Assembly: GCA_005882905.1 (NCBI GenBank)
Contig: VBBG01000020.1
Span: 1 to 6,636, forward strand
Length of the DNA stretch: 6,636 nucleotides
From: Candidatus Bathyarchaeota archaeon
GTDB taxonomy: Archaea > Thermoproteota > Bathyarchaeia > 40CM-2-53-6
Reading direction: 5' to 3'
Of the stretch, positions 1-5,735 are shown piece by piece. The position numbers and the translations under genes are program-made. How positions within the stretch are numbered: position 1 is the first letter of the stretch; the number at the start of each line of letters is the position of its first letter. The notes below the pieces were generated by a model. The model was not told where the DNA came from and searched no databases. It worked only from the letters and a program-made list of their open reading frames with translations.

Positions 1-1
1 T

Positions 2-205
2 ATGGGCTACTGGCTCGGCGAAAGATTCTTGCTGACCCTTAGCTGGGTCTCGTTGTTGCAGAACGCTGGGGTAGATAGTTCCGGAGTCTACTCTGAGCTT
101 TTCTGGTACGGGCTTGGTGCTACGATCTTCTATGTGATGATGATTCTTGTACTGAGAAGGTCCTACAATAGGCTTGTAACCATGAAGACTGCCTTTCTTG
201 GATGA
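2..205 (+). CDS. C-terminal fragment of an unidentified integral membrane protein (5' end outside window)
   Basis: The reading frame is open to the left edge, so the ATG at base 2 may be internal rather than the start. The visible 67 residues contain two hydrophobic stretches, roughly residues 8-21 and 33-51 (the second is FWYGLGATIFYVMMILVL). A basic segment (RRSYNRLVTMK) follows, and the protein ends in TAFLG. By the positive-inside rule, the final tail should be cytoplasmic. I recognise no family motif. It converges on the aldo/keto reductase, 35 bp away, with a perfect hairpin overlapping its stop codon. It could be the end of a polytopic transporter, a glycosyltransferase or a small membrane protein; nothing visible decides between these. 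Confidence 0.55.
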   Translation: MGYWLGERFLLTLSWVSLLQNAGVDSSGVYSELFWYGLGATIFYVMMILVLRRSYNRLVTMKTAFLG

Positions 206-226
206 GACGGACCCGTCTCAGCTTTT
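203..226 (+). terminator. Hairpin with short T run between convergent genes
   Basis: TGAGACGG (203-210) and CCGTCTCA (213-220) are perfect reverse complements separated by AC. In practice this gives a 7-bp stem with a 4-base loop. It is followed by GCTTTT (221-226). The left arm contains the TGA stop of the upstream membrane protein, and the gene converging from the right stops at 241. The position suits a transcription end or 3'-end-stabilising hairpin serving one or both genes. Archaeal termination depends mainly on T-rich tracts and the tract here is short, so the terminator role is inferred. Confidence 0.45.
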
Positions 227-240
227 GCAGGACTAGAGGA

Positions 241-1080
241 TCATTCCGGGGCAAATGCAGTAGCGAGTTTCTTAGAATCCTCTGGGCTCAGTCTCCAGCC
301 GACGACCCCAGCGTTCTCTCGAACATGAGCCTTGTCTATCGCCTTCGGGATTACAACGAGGGACTCGTGGTTTAGAAGCCAGTTCAATGCCACCTGACTA
401 CGGCTCTTTCCATATTTTGCCGCTATCTCCTCTAGGACCTTGAACGGTCCTCCGCGACCGTTCGGAATCCTCCCCTTCCCGAGAGGACTGTACGCGATCA
501 CGGTCAGACCCTCTCGTTGACAATACGGCAGCACGTCCGGTTCGATCGAGCGGTCGACGAGACTATACTCGACCTGGTTCGACACGATCTGTTCACGTGA
601 TAGAGCCGCCTGCGCCTCCTCCACTTGGGTGACAGAGAAGTTGCTCACACCGATATATCGGGTAACACCATCCCGGACGAGCTTCTCCATAGCCCGCATA
701 GTCTCTTCGATCGGGACCCGAGGGTTGGGCCAATGAAGCTGGTATAGGTCCATCTGCTTGATCTTTAGCCTCTCAAGACTTCTTTTAGCCGATCTCAACA
801 CATCTTCGTATGCAAAGTGGGACGGCGAGACCTTTGAAGCGACAAACACTTTCTCGCGCCTTCCGTCCAGCGCTCTTGAAACAATCTCTTCGCTATGACC
901 CGCCCCATACATTTCTGCAGTATCGACCAGTGTCATTCCAAGTTCGAGGCCCAGTCTAAGAGCCTCAACAGCCTCCTCGTCCCTCGAGGAATTGCTCATC
1001 ATCCCACCCCCGATCTCCCATGTTCCCAGCCCCACGACAGGAATCTCCTTCCCGGTCTTTCTGAGATTACGAAATTCCAA
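241..1080 (-). CDS. Aldo/keto reductase family oxidoreductase
   Basis: A cytosolic NAD(P)H-dependent reductase of aldehydes or ketones, predicted as a single-domain TIM barrel of 279 residues, the usual length for compact prokaryotic members. The catalytic tetrad is complete: Asp53 and Tyr58 in DTAEMYG, Lys83 in VASKV, and His116 in YQLHWPNP. Other hallmarks are VGLGTWEIGGG near the N-terminus, RYIGVSNFS (141-149), SNQVEYSLVDR (167-177), IAYSPLGKG (195-203), and the cofactor-phosphate segment IPKAIDKAHVRENAG (244-258), whose Lys and Arg suggest NADP(H) preference. The start is TTG at 1080: an in-frame stop lies 33 bp upstream and no ATG lies between. It is downstream of the winged-helix gene on the same strand across 77 bp, with its own AT-rich box, so it is probably a separate transcript or has an internal promoter. 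The physiological substrate cannot be told from sequence. Confidence 0.95.
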   Translation of the reverse strand: MEFRNLRKTGKEIPVVGLGTWEIGGGMMSNSSRDEEAVEALRLGLELGMTLVDTAEMYGAGHSEEIVSRALDGRREKVFVASKVSPSHFAYEDVLRSAKRSLERLKIKQMDLYQLHWPNPRVPIEETMRAMEKLVRDGVTRYIGVSNFSVTQVEEAQAALSREQIVSNQVEYSLVDRSIEPDVLPYCQREGLTVIAYSPLGKGRIPNGRGGPFKVLEEIAAKYGKSRSQVALNWLLNHESLVVIPKAIDKAHVRENAGVVGWRLSPEDSKKLATAFAPE

Positions 1081-1111
1081 CGCCAGTCTTGGACGAAGGA
1101 GTTTCTCAGAG

Positions 1112-1119
1112 ATTTAATT
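1112..1119 (-). promoter_or_regulatory. Candidate TATA box for the aldo/keto reductase
   Basis: On the minus strand this reads AATTAAAT, inside an AT-rich patch in an otherwise GC-moderate gap. Its centre is about 35 bp from the TTG start at 1080. With archaeal TATA-to-start spacing near 26 bp, transcription would begin around 1089, giving a leader of about 9 bases. No Shine-Dalgarno-like sequence fits such a short leader, which agrees with near-leaderless expression. Assigned from pattern and spacing only. Confidence 0.35.
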
Positions 1120-1157
1120 GAATTTTGAGACGAAACACGCACTTCGAGTGTGATGTG

Positions 1158-1445
1158 CTACCTGGGGGGGTTCGCAGACGATAGGAGGGTCTTCACCGCA
1201 TCTTCGAACCTCGCGCCTCCTTGGTGGAGGCGGATCTCGTCCTCTTCGAAGCCGGACTCTGCCATTCCTTTGTCGCAGAGAAACTTTGCCGCCCATTCGA
1301 CCGCGTTCTTCGGGAGATGCAGCTGTTTGGAGATGTCGTCCAGCCTATGCCAGGCTCCATCCACGAGGCGGATCCAGACGTACCAGAGAAGCATAGGCTT
1401 CGCTCCTGCCATTTGAATGGCGCCATCACGCTCCCTGTCCCGCAC
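1158..1445 (-). CDS. Small winged-helix (wHTH) protein, putative transcriptional regulator
   Basis: A 95-residue protein whose core (about residues 18-88) reads as a winged helix. Helix 1 is LLWYVWIRLVDG, helix 2 is RLDDISKQLHLP, and the recognition-type helix is KNAVEWAAKFLCDKGMAE. A short wing (ESGFEEDEIRLHQ) and a final helix (FEDAVKTLL) follow. Such one-domain wHTH proteins are common archaeal regulators; the specific family is not recognised. The GTG at 1445 was chosen because a minus-strand T-rich box at 1471-1477 would start transcription about three bases upstream, giving a leaderless message. An ATG at 1412 (residue 12) is a fair alternative, and the first 11 residues are charged and may not be real. 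The gene is divergent from a surface protein and upstream of the aldo/keto reductase. A run of seven G (1164-1170) sits just before the stop and is a possible indel hotspot. Confidence 0.7.
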   Translation of the reverse strand: MRDRERDGAIQMAGAKPMLLWYVWIRLVDGAWHRLDDISKQLHLPKNAVEWAAKFLCDKGMAESGFEEDEIRLHQGGARFEDAVKTLLSSANPPR

Positions 1446-1525
1446 AACTACTAATCCTAGTGTAACCCGTTAAAAAATCGGCAAGTAACACCTGCCCGAA
1501 AGACGACCATCATCCAATCGTGCTC
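1446..1525. promoter_or_regulatory. Divergent intergenic region with shared AT-rich box
   Basis: Eighty bases separate the wHTH gene (-) from the surface-protein gene (+). The only AT-rich element is TTAAAAAAT at 1470-1478. Read leftward it is centred about 29 bp from the GTG at 1445, and read rightward about 52 bp from the ATG at 1526. It could therefore serve as a TATA element in both directions, giving a leaderless wHTH message and a leader of about 26 bases for the surface protein. A small inverted repeat, ACTA-ATCC-TAGT (1450-1461), lies at the predicted wHTH transcription start and could be an operator. All roles are inferred from spacing. Confidence 0.4.
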
Positions 1526-2072
1526 ATGGGTCCGAAAGGCCAAGATCGCGATCACAATACTCCTGATAATCGTCGTCATAATCGCCGTCTGGCAATTCAC
1601 AGGCCCACATCAGCTATCCCCGGTCGGAGACAAGTATACCTCACAGCTAATCTACACGAACCGGGGAACGTGGATAATCTTGGAGAATATGAGCTATGGA
1701 AGAGCCTACGTAGCCTTCTCAATCGCCAACCAGAGTTATCCCCGAACCGGCCTGCAAACATACTACAATTTGACAATAAGCAACCTAAACCAGAGCGTCA
1801 CAGGATCGTTCGTCAAGGGCTTCGGGCTACGAGTGACCGCGATTACAATGCAGGACAACTATGATGGGTCAACATCAGCTTGGGGCATTGGAGACAGCCT
1901 GACAGACGCGGTCCAAGTTACGGGCGTATTCAACTTCCAGACCTCCGCGCTCCACAAGCTCCGAATCACAGTAACATATCAGCTCTACGATCTCCTCTCT
2001 CTCGGATCGATACCGGACAAGACACGGAATGATTCCTTCAACATAACCCAGACACTGGCTAGCTCCTGCTAA
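1526..2072 (+). CDS. Membrane-anchored, sequon-rich surface protein with apparent frameshift at its start
   Basis: The frame ending at TAA 2070-2072 is open back to 1461 but has no ATG or GTG, and no TTG before 1680. The upstream codons still encode clear protein: RKAKIAITILLIIVVIIAVW, a basic N-terminus plus signal-anchor helix. The ATG at 1526 is one frame off. Removing a single G from the GGG at 1528-1530 gives MVRKAKIAI and one 181-residue protein. This suggests a sequencing or assembly error, a real frameshift, or an unusual start codon. After the anchor (about 7-24) comes an extracytoplasmic domain with six N-X-S/T sequons (residues 54, 68, 81, 88, 168 and 172 of the corrected protein). 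Alternating beta-type stretches such as LRITVTYQLYDLL suggest a beta-sandwich, and the protein ends in a single Cys. No family recognised. An O-methyltransferase gene follows after 41 bp. Starting at the TTG at 1680 would discard the anchor and is less likely. Confidence 0.7.
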
Positions 2073-2113
2073 GGATTATGTAGCCCTCCAAAATCATCCC
2101 GCCGGATCACTAG

Positions 2114-2743
2114 TTGTCGATAACCTACGATTATATTGACGATTACCTCTACAGGATCGCACCTCCAAGGGATACTCTTCTCGAGAGAATGGAAGAATAC
2201 GCGGAGACCAACTCTGTCCCCATCATAGGACCCTTGGTCGGCAGGCTACTCTACAATCTCGCGAAGATCAGCCAGAGCAGAAAAGTCCTGGAGATCGGAA
2301 CCGCCATCGGATACTCTGGAATCTGGCTAGCCAGAGCAGTAGCCCCATTGAAAGGAAGTCTGACCACTATCGACATGAACCCAGAACGCGTCAAGATCGC
2401 GAAGAAGAATATCGCCGAAGCGGGTCTTGACCGGGCAGTAAAAGTAATCGAGGGGAGCGCACTGGACATTCTGCCAACTCTAAAAGAATCATACGACATG
2501 ATATTTCTCGACTCTGACAAGGATGTGTACCCAGACGCGTTCAAAGTGTCCCTTCCGCTACTCCGCAGAGGAGGACTCTTCGTCGCCGACAATGCTCTCT
2601 GGGGCGGAGACGTGGCTAAGGGTGGCAAGTCGAAGGATACTCAGGCGATGATCAAATTCAACAGATTGGTCACCGAGTCTCCCGGAATGTCGACCGTTAT
2701 ACTGCCTCTCCGTGACGGTGTACTGGTCAGTCTGAAAGAATAG
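2114..2743 (+). CDS. SAM-dependent O-methyltransferase, catechol/caffeoyl-CoA type (Methyltransf_3 family)
   Basis: A soluble class I methyltransferase of 209 residues, typical for this family, which transfers methyl from S-adenosylmethionine to a hydroxyl in a metal-dependent way. The SAM-binding motif is VLEIGTAIGYSG (58-69). The acidic residue contacting the SAM ribose lies in TIDMNPERV (85-93), and EGSALDILP (113-121) follows. The metal-site residues expected from COMT and CCoAOMT are present: Asp133 in FLDSDKD, and Asp159-Asn160 in VADNALWGG. The C-terminus LPLRDGVLVSLKE matches the family's last strand. The TTG at 2114 is the first possible codon, since an in-frame TAG ends at 2113; the next ATG (residue 26) would cut into the N-terminal helices. 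It is probably co-transcribed with the preceding surface protein (41-bp gap). The substrate in an archaeon is unknown, and small phenolic or catechol-like compounds are only an analogy. Confidence 0.92.
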   Translation: MSITYDYIDDYLYRIAPPRDTLLERMEEYAETNSVPIIGPLVGRLLYNLAKISQSRKVLEIGTAIGYSGIWLARAVAPLKGSLTTIDMNPERVKIAKKNIAEAGLDRAVKVIEGSALDILPTLKESYDMIFLDSDKDVYPDAFKVSLPLLRRGGLFVADNALWGGDVAKGGKSKDTQAMIKFNRLVTESPGMSTVILPLRDGVLVSLKE

Positions 2744-2818
2744 CCCAACTTCGGCTGTCTTTGAGGCCATTGCACCCGATGAGTCAGAGCTCCCGAACAG
2801 ACGCGGGCATGCATACTT

Positions 2819-2854
2819 CAGATTTTTATACCAATCAGTACAGATTTCTTTAAT
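2819..2854 (+). promoter_or_regulatory. Tandem TATA-like elements upstream of nrdJ
   Basis: Two AT-rich boxes lie in the 184-bp gap before nrdJ: TTTTTATA (2823-2830) and TTTCTTTAAT (2845-2854). Each begins with the same CAGATTT (2819-2825 and 2841-2847), offset by 22 bp, about two helical turns. With standard archaeal spacing they would start transcription near 2853 and 2876, giving leaders of about 75 and 50 bases. This would be unusually long for this window, where other genes look nearly leaderless, and leaves room for leader-based or operator-based control. Both are pattern-based predictions. Confidence 0.45.
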
Positions 2855-2871
2855 CCGAACGCGCCTGGGGT

Positions 2872-2907
2872 AGGAATACTTCCTCGGTTTTCGGAACGAA
2901 AACAGAG
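2872..2907 (+). promoter_or_regulatory. Adjacent palindromes in the nrdJ leader (candidate operator or RNA hairpin)
   Basis: Two inverted repeats sit side by side. AGGAA-TAC-TTCCT (2872-2884) has perfect 5-bp arms. GTTTTCG-GAA-CGAAAAC (2887-2903) has perfect 7-bp arms and extends outward past one G/A mismatch with CTC (2883-2885) and GAG (2905-2907), so 10 of 11 arm positions are complementary. Their centres are 17 bp apart and the second ends 20 bp before the TTG start. Position at or just after the predicted transcription start suits a repressor operator; as RNA, the second could fold just upstream of the ribosome site. It does not resemble the bacterial NrdR box, and I see no cobalamin riboswitch core. 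Confidence 0.45.
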
Positions 2908-2910
2908 CGA

Positions 2911-2916
2911 GAAGGT
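2911..2916 (+). promoter_or_regulatory. Candidate ribosome binding site for nrdJ
   Basis: GAAGGT resembles the GGAGGT core and ends 11 bases before the TTG at 2928. An in-frame TAG at 2916-2918 overlaps it, so translation cannot begin further upstream. The next in-frame ATG lies deep in the catalytic domain. Together these fix TTG 2928 as the start. Confidence 0.5.
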
Positions 2917-2927
2917 AGAAACAAGTA

Positions 2928-5675
2928 TTGGAAACACATCAAATACCGAAGGTCCCTCCTGGAGAGTACCGCTACGAGAGGCGGTACACTAAACCACGCG
3001 TCCACCCATACGACACTGTCAAATGGGAACTAAGAGACGCAACAATCACCGACCATAACGGTCAGATAATATTCGAACAGAAGGAGGTCGAGACCCCATC
3101 CTTCTGGTCCCAGACCGCGACCAATATTGTCGCCTCGAAATATTTCCGGGGCAGACTGGGTACAAGTGAGCGAGAGTCGAGTGTCCGACAGCTCCTAGAC
3201 CGGGTCGCGAAGACCATCGCTAAATGGGGGCTGAAGGGCGGATACTTCCAGGACGAAGAGGAAGCTTCGACCTTCGAGGCGGAGCTCACATATATTCTGT
3301 TATACCAAATGGCCGCGTTCAACAGCCCCGTCTGGTTCAACGTTGGGGTAGAGGAGCGTCCTCAGTGCTCGGCCTGCTTCATCAACTCCGTCCGGGACGA
3401 CATGCGATCAATAATGCAACTGGCCATGACCGAGGGGATGCTGTTCAAGTACGGCTCAGGAACCGGCTCTAACCTGTCCGGTCTCCGGTCGTCCAAGGAA
3501 CACCTCTCGACCGGCGGGAAGGCCAGTGGACCCGTCTCCTTCATGAAAGGCTACGATGCGTTCGCCGGCGTCATAAAATCTGGTGGGCGAACGCGGAGGG
3601 CGGCCAAGATGGTCATACTCAACGCCGATCACCCCGACATTGTCGAGTTCATCTGGTCGAAGGCGAACGAGGAGAAGAAGGCCTGGGCGCTCATCGACGC
3701 GGGATACGACGGGAGCGTTGACGGCGAGGCTTACGGCTCGGTCTTCTTCCAGAACGCCAATCACAGTGTCCGAGTTACCGACGATTTCATGCACGCAGTC
3801 ACCGACGACAAGGAATGGCAGACGCATTACATAACCAACCACAAGGTCGCGGACACCTACAAGGCCGCGGACCTCATGAGGCAGATGGCCGAGGCGGCCT
3901 ACATCTGCGGCGACCCGGGCATACAGTTCGATACTACGGTTAACGAGTGGAACCCGTGCTCGAACACGGACCGGATCAACGCTTCAAACCCCTGCTCCGA
4001 GTACATGTTCCTAGACGACTCAGCCTGCAACCTCGCATCGCTCAACCTGATGAAGTTCAGAACACCCGACGGAGAACTGGACGTGGAGTCGTTCAAGCAT
4101 GCCGTCGAGATAGTCATCACCGCACAGGAGATTCTGGTCGACAATGCAAGCTATCCGACTCCAGGGATTGAGAAGAACAGTCACGACTATCGACCGCTCG
4201 GAATGGGATACGCCAACCTGGGTGCACTGTTAATGTCGCTCGGGATTCCCTATGACAGCGACAAGGGCCGGACCTATTCCGCGGCCATATCCGCGCTGAT
4301 GTCCGGGCATGCGTACTCGACATCGTCGCTTATCGCGAAGAGGCTCGGACCGTTCCGCGGATATCTCATCAACGAGAAGCCCTTCCTCAACGTCATAGGA
4401 ATGCACCGGTCCAACGCATACAAGATCCCGCGCGGCGACGTGCCGAGGGACCTCGTTGACGCTGCGGTCAAGTCTTGGGACGAGGCATTGTCGCTAGGTG
4501 AACGATTCGGCTTCAAGAACGCACAGATATCAGTCATCGCACCGACCGGCACTATAGCCTTCATGATGGACTGTGACACGACCGGGATCGAGCCCGACAT
4601 CGCGCTAGTCAAGTACAAGTGGCTGGTCGGCGGCGGAGTCATCAAGATAGTAAACAACACCGTACCGGAAGCGTTGAAGAGGCTCGGATACCCTCTCGCA
4701 GAGGCCGACGCGATCCTCCAGTATCTCGGCGACAATGACACGATAGAGGGAGCACCCCACCTGAAGCCTGAGCACCTTCCAGTCTTCGACTGCGCCTTCA
4801 AACCCTCCAAGGGAACGCGCAGCATCCACTACATGGGACACGTCAAGATGATGAGCGCGGTCCAGCCATTTATCAGCGGAGCAATTTCCAAGACAGTCAA
4901 CATGCCGAATGCTGTCACCGTGGACGAGATCATGCAAACCTACGTCAATGCTTGGAAGATGGGCTTGAAGGCCATCGCCATCTATCGTGACGGCTCGAAG
5001 AGGACCCAACCGCTCACCACGAGCATGCACGATAAAGAAAAGGCCAAGCCTGTCGAGCAGGTGGTCTACAAGCCGCTACGGAGGAGGCTGCCCGATCAAC
5101 GTGAAGCTACGATTCACAAGTTCAGCATCAATGGGAACGAGGGATACTTGATGGTCGGACTGTACAGCGACCAAACTCCCGGCGAGATCTTTGTGGTCAT
5201 GTCCAAGGAGGGCAGTACCATCTCTGGCCTCATGGACGCATTCGCTACATCCGTCTCGATCGCGCTGCAATACGGTGTCCCGTTGAAAGTGCTGGTCAAC
5301 AAGTTCATCCACACACGGTTCGAGCCGGCGGGGATGACAAACAATCCTGAGATCAGATTCGCAAAGTCAGTAGTGGACTATATCTTCCGGTATCTCGGGC
5401 TCAAGTACCTCTCCAAGGAGGACCAAGATGCCCTCGGTCTGGCGAAGACGATGGTTGAGAATCATGAGACTCAGGCCAAGCTGGTCGAGCCAGCTCAGAA
5501 ACCGGAAGCGCGGACAGTTTTTGGCCAGGCGTCGTCCGGTCGGCTGGAGCCGGATCTATTGACTTTCGATCCTCAGTCTGACGCGCCTGCCTGCGACAAT
5601 TGCGGTATGATAATGGTGCGGGCAGGGTCCTGCTACAAGTGTCTCAACTGCGGCAACACTAGCGGCTGCGGCTAG
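2928..5675 (+). CDS. nrdJ: Adenosylcobalamin-dependent (class II) ribonucleoside-diphosphate reductase NrdJ
   Basis: Reduces ribonucleotides to deoxyribonucleotides for DNA synthesis and repair, using coenzyme B12 to make the active-site thiyl radical, so it needs neither oxygen nor a small subunit. The 915 residues cover an N-terminal RNR domain (about 15-140) and the ten-stranded catalytic barrel (about 145-690). NPCSE holds the radical Cys356 with Asn354 and Glu358. Cys367 in DDSACNLASLNL and Cys150 in QCSACFI match the redox cysteine pair of family members such as the T. maritima enzyme. YGSGTGSNLSGLRS (175-188) and the phosphate-binding PTGTI (539-543) are conserved. A TSCPD-type domain follows (about 710-830), then a low-complexity linker and a cysteine tail (Cys889, 892, 902, 905, 908, 914) of zinc-ribbon and thiol-shuttle type. 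No N-terminal ATP-cone is visible, so dATP activity inhibition is probably absent. Start is TTG. The gene stands alone with its own regulatory region. Confidence 0.98.
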   Translation: METHQIPKVPPGEYRYERRYTKPRVHPYDTVKWELRDATITDHNGQIIFEQKEVETPSFWSQTATNIVASKYFRGRLGTSERESSVRQLLDRVAKTIAKWGLKGGYFQDEEEASTFEAELTYILLYQMAAFNSPVWFNVGVEERPQCSACFINSVRDDMRSIMQLAMTEGMLFKYGSGTGSNLSGLRSSKEHLSTGGKASGPVSFMKGYDAFAGVIKSGGRTRRAAKMVILNADHPDIVEFIWSKANEEKKAWALIDAGYDGSVDGEAYGSVFFQNANHSVRVTDDFMHAVTDDKEWQTHYITNHKVADTYKAADLMRQMAEAAYICGDPGIQFDTTVNEWNPCSNTDRINASNPCSEYMFLDDSACNLASLNLMKFRTPDGELDVESFKHAVEIVITAQEILVDNASYPTPGIEKNSHDYRPLGMGYANLGALLMSLGIPYDSDKGRTYSAAISALMSGHAYSTSSLIAKRLGPFRGYLINEKPFLNVIGMHRSNAYKIPRGDVPRDLVDAAVKSWDEALSLGERFGFKNAQISVIAPTGTIAFMMDCDTTGIEPDIALVKYKWLVGGGVIKIVNNTVPEALKRLGYPLAEADAILQYLGDNDTIEGAPHLKPEHLPVFDCAFKPSKGTRSIHYMGHVKMMSAVQPFISGAISKTVNMPNAVTVDEIMQTYVNAWKMGLKAIAIYRDGSKRTQPLTTSMHDKEKAKPVEQVVYKPLRRRLPDQREATIHKFSINGNEGYLMVGLYSDQTPGEIFVVMSKEGSTISGLMDAFATSVSIALQYGVPLKVLVNKFIHTRFEPAGMTNNPEIRFAKSVVDYIFRYLGLKYLSKEDQDALGLAKTMVENHETQAKLVEPAQKPEARTVFGQASSGRLEPDLLTFDPQSDAPACDNCGMIMVRAGSCYKCLNCGNTSGCG

Positions 5676-5685
5676 AAAAGATCGG

Positions 5686-5705
5686 GATTTCTACAGCGAG
5701 AAATC
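5686..5705 (+). terminator. Hairpin between convergent nrdJ and phosphoesterase genes
   Basis: GATTTCT (5686-5692) and AGAAATC (5699-5705) are perfect 7-bp arms around a 6-base loop, starting 10 bp after the nrdJ stop. The following bases (TATCTCATATTTGG) are AT-rich without a long T run. It sits in the 60-bp gap between two genes that run towards each other, so a shared 3'-end signal is plausible, but the terminator function is inferred. Confidence 0.45.
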
Positions 5706-5735
5706 TATCTCATATTTGGAATGTATAACTTCTGA

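Noticed and set aside
1150..1416. Overlapping plus-strand and alternative minus-strand frames across the wHTH gene
   Set aside because: Their products are low-complexity and Ser/Arg/Pro-rich. The 1158-1445 minus frame alone gives an amphipathic winged-helix pattern and a promoter at the right spacing.
1520..1864. Open frame of 114 residues starting GTG/ATG at 1520/1526
   Set aside because: Its product is Arg/Pro/Asn-rich with no structure, while the overlapping frame encodes a signal anchor and sequon-rich domain ending at 2072. Only its first few bases (the ATG) are likely real.
2101..2110. CCGGATCAC resembles the 3' end of 16S rRNA (GGATCACCTCC)
   Set aside because: Only about eight bases match, it lacks the CCTCC end, and no rRNA precedes it; chance similarity.
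2251..2628. 125-residue minus-strand open frame inside the O-methyltransferase
   Set aside because: Antisense to conserved SAM- and metal-binding motifs, with no recognisable domain or promoter.
2742..2760. Possible terminator AGCC-loop-GGCT followed by TGTCTTT after the O-methyltransferase
   Set aside because: The stem is only 4 bp and the pyrimidine tract is interrupted; too weak to call.
2744..2927. Cobalamin riboswitch or NrdR box before nrdJ
   Set aside because: No B12-box-like core and no pair of NrdR-type boxes could be read in the gap; the palindromes present have a different sequence.
4274..4825. 183-residue open frame on the minus strand inside nrdJ
   Set aside because: It lies wholly antisense to conserved RNR catalytic motifs and has no family features; it is a by-product of codon bias in nrdJ.
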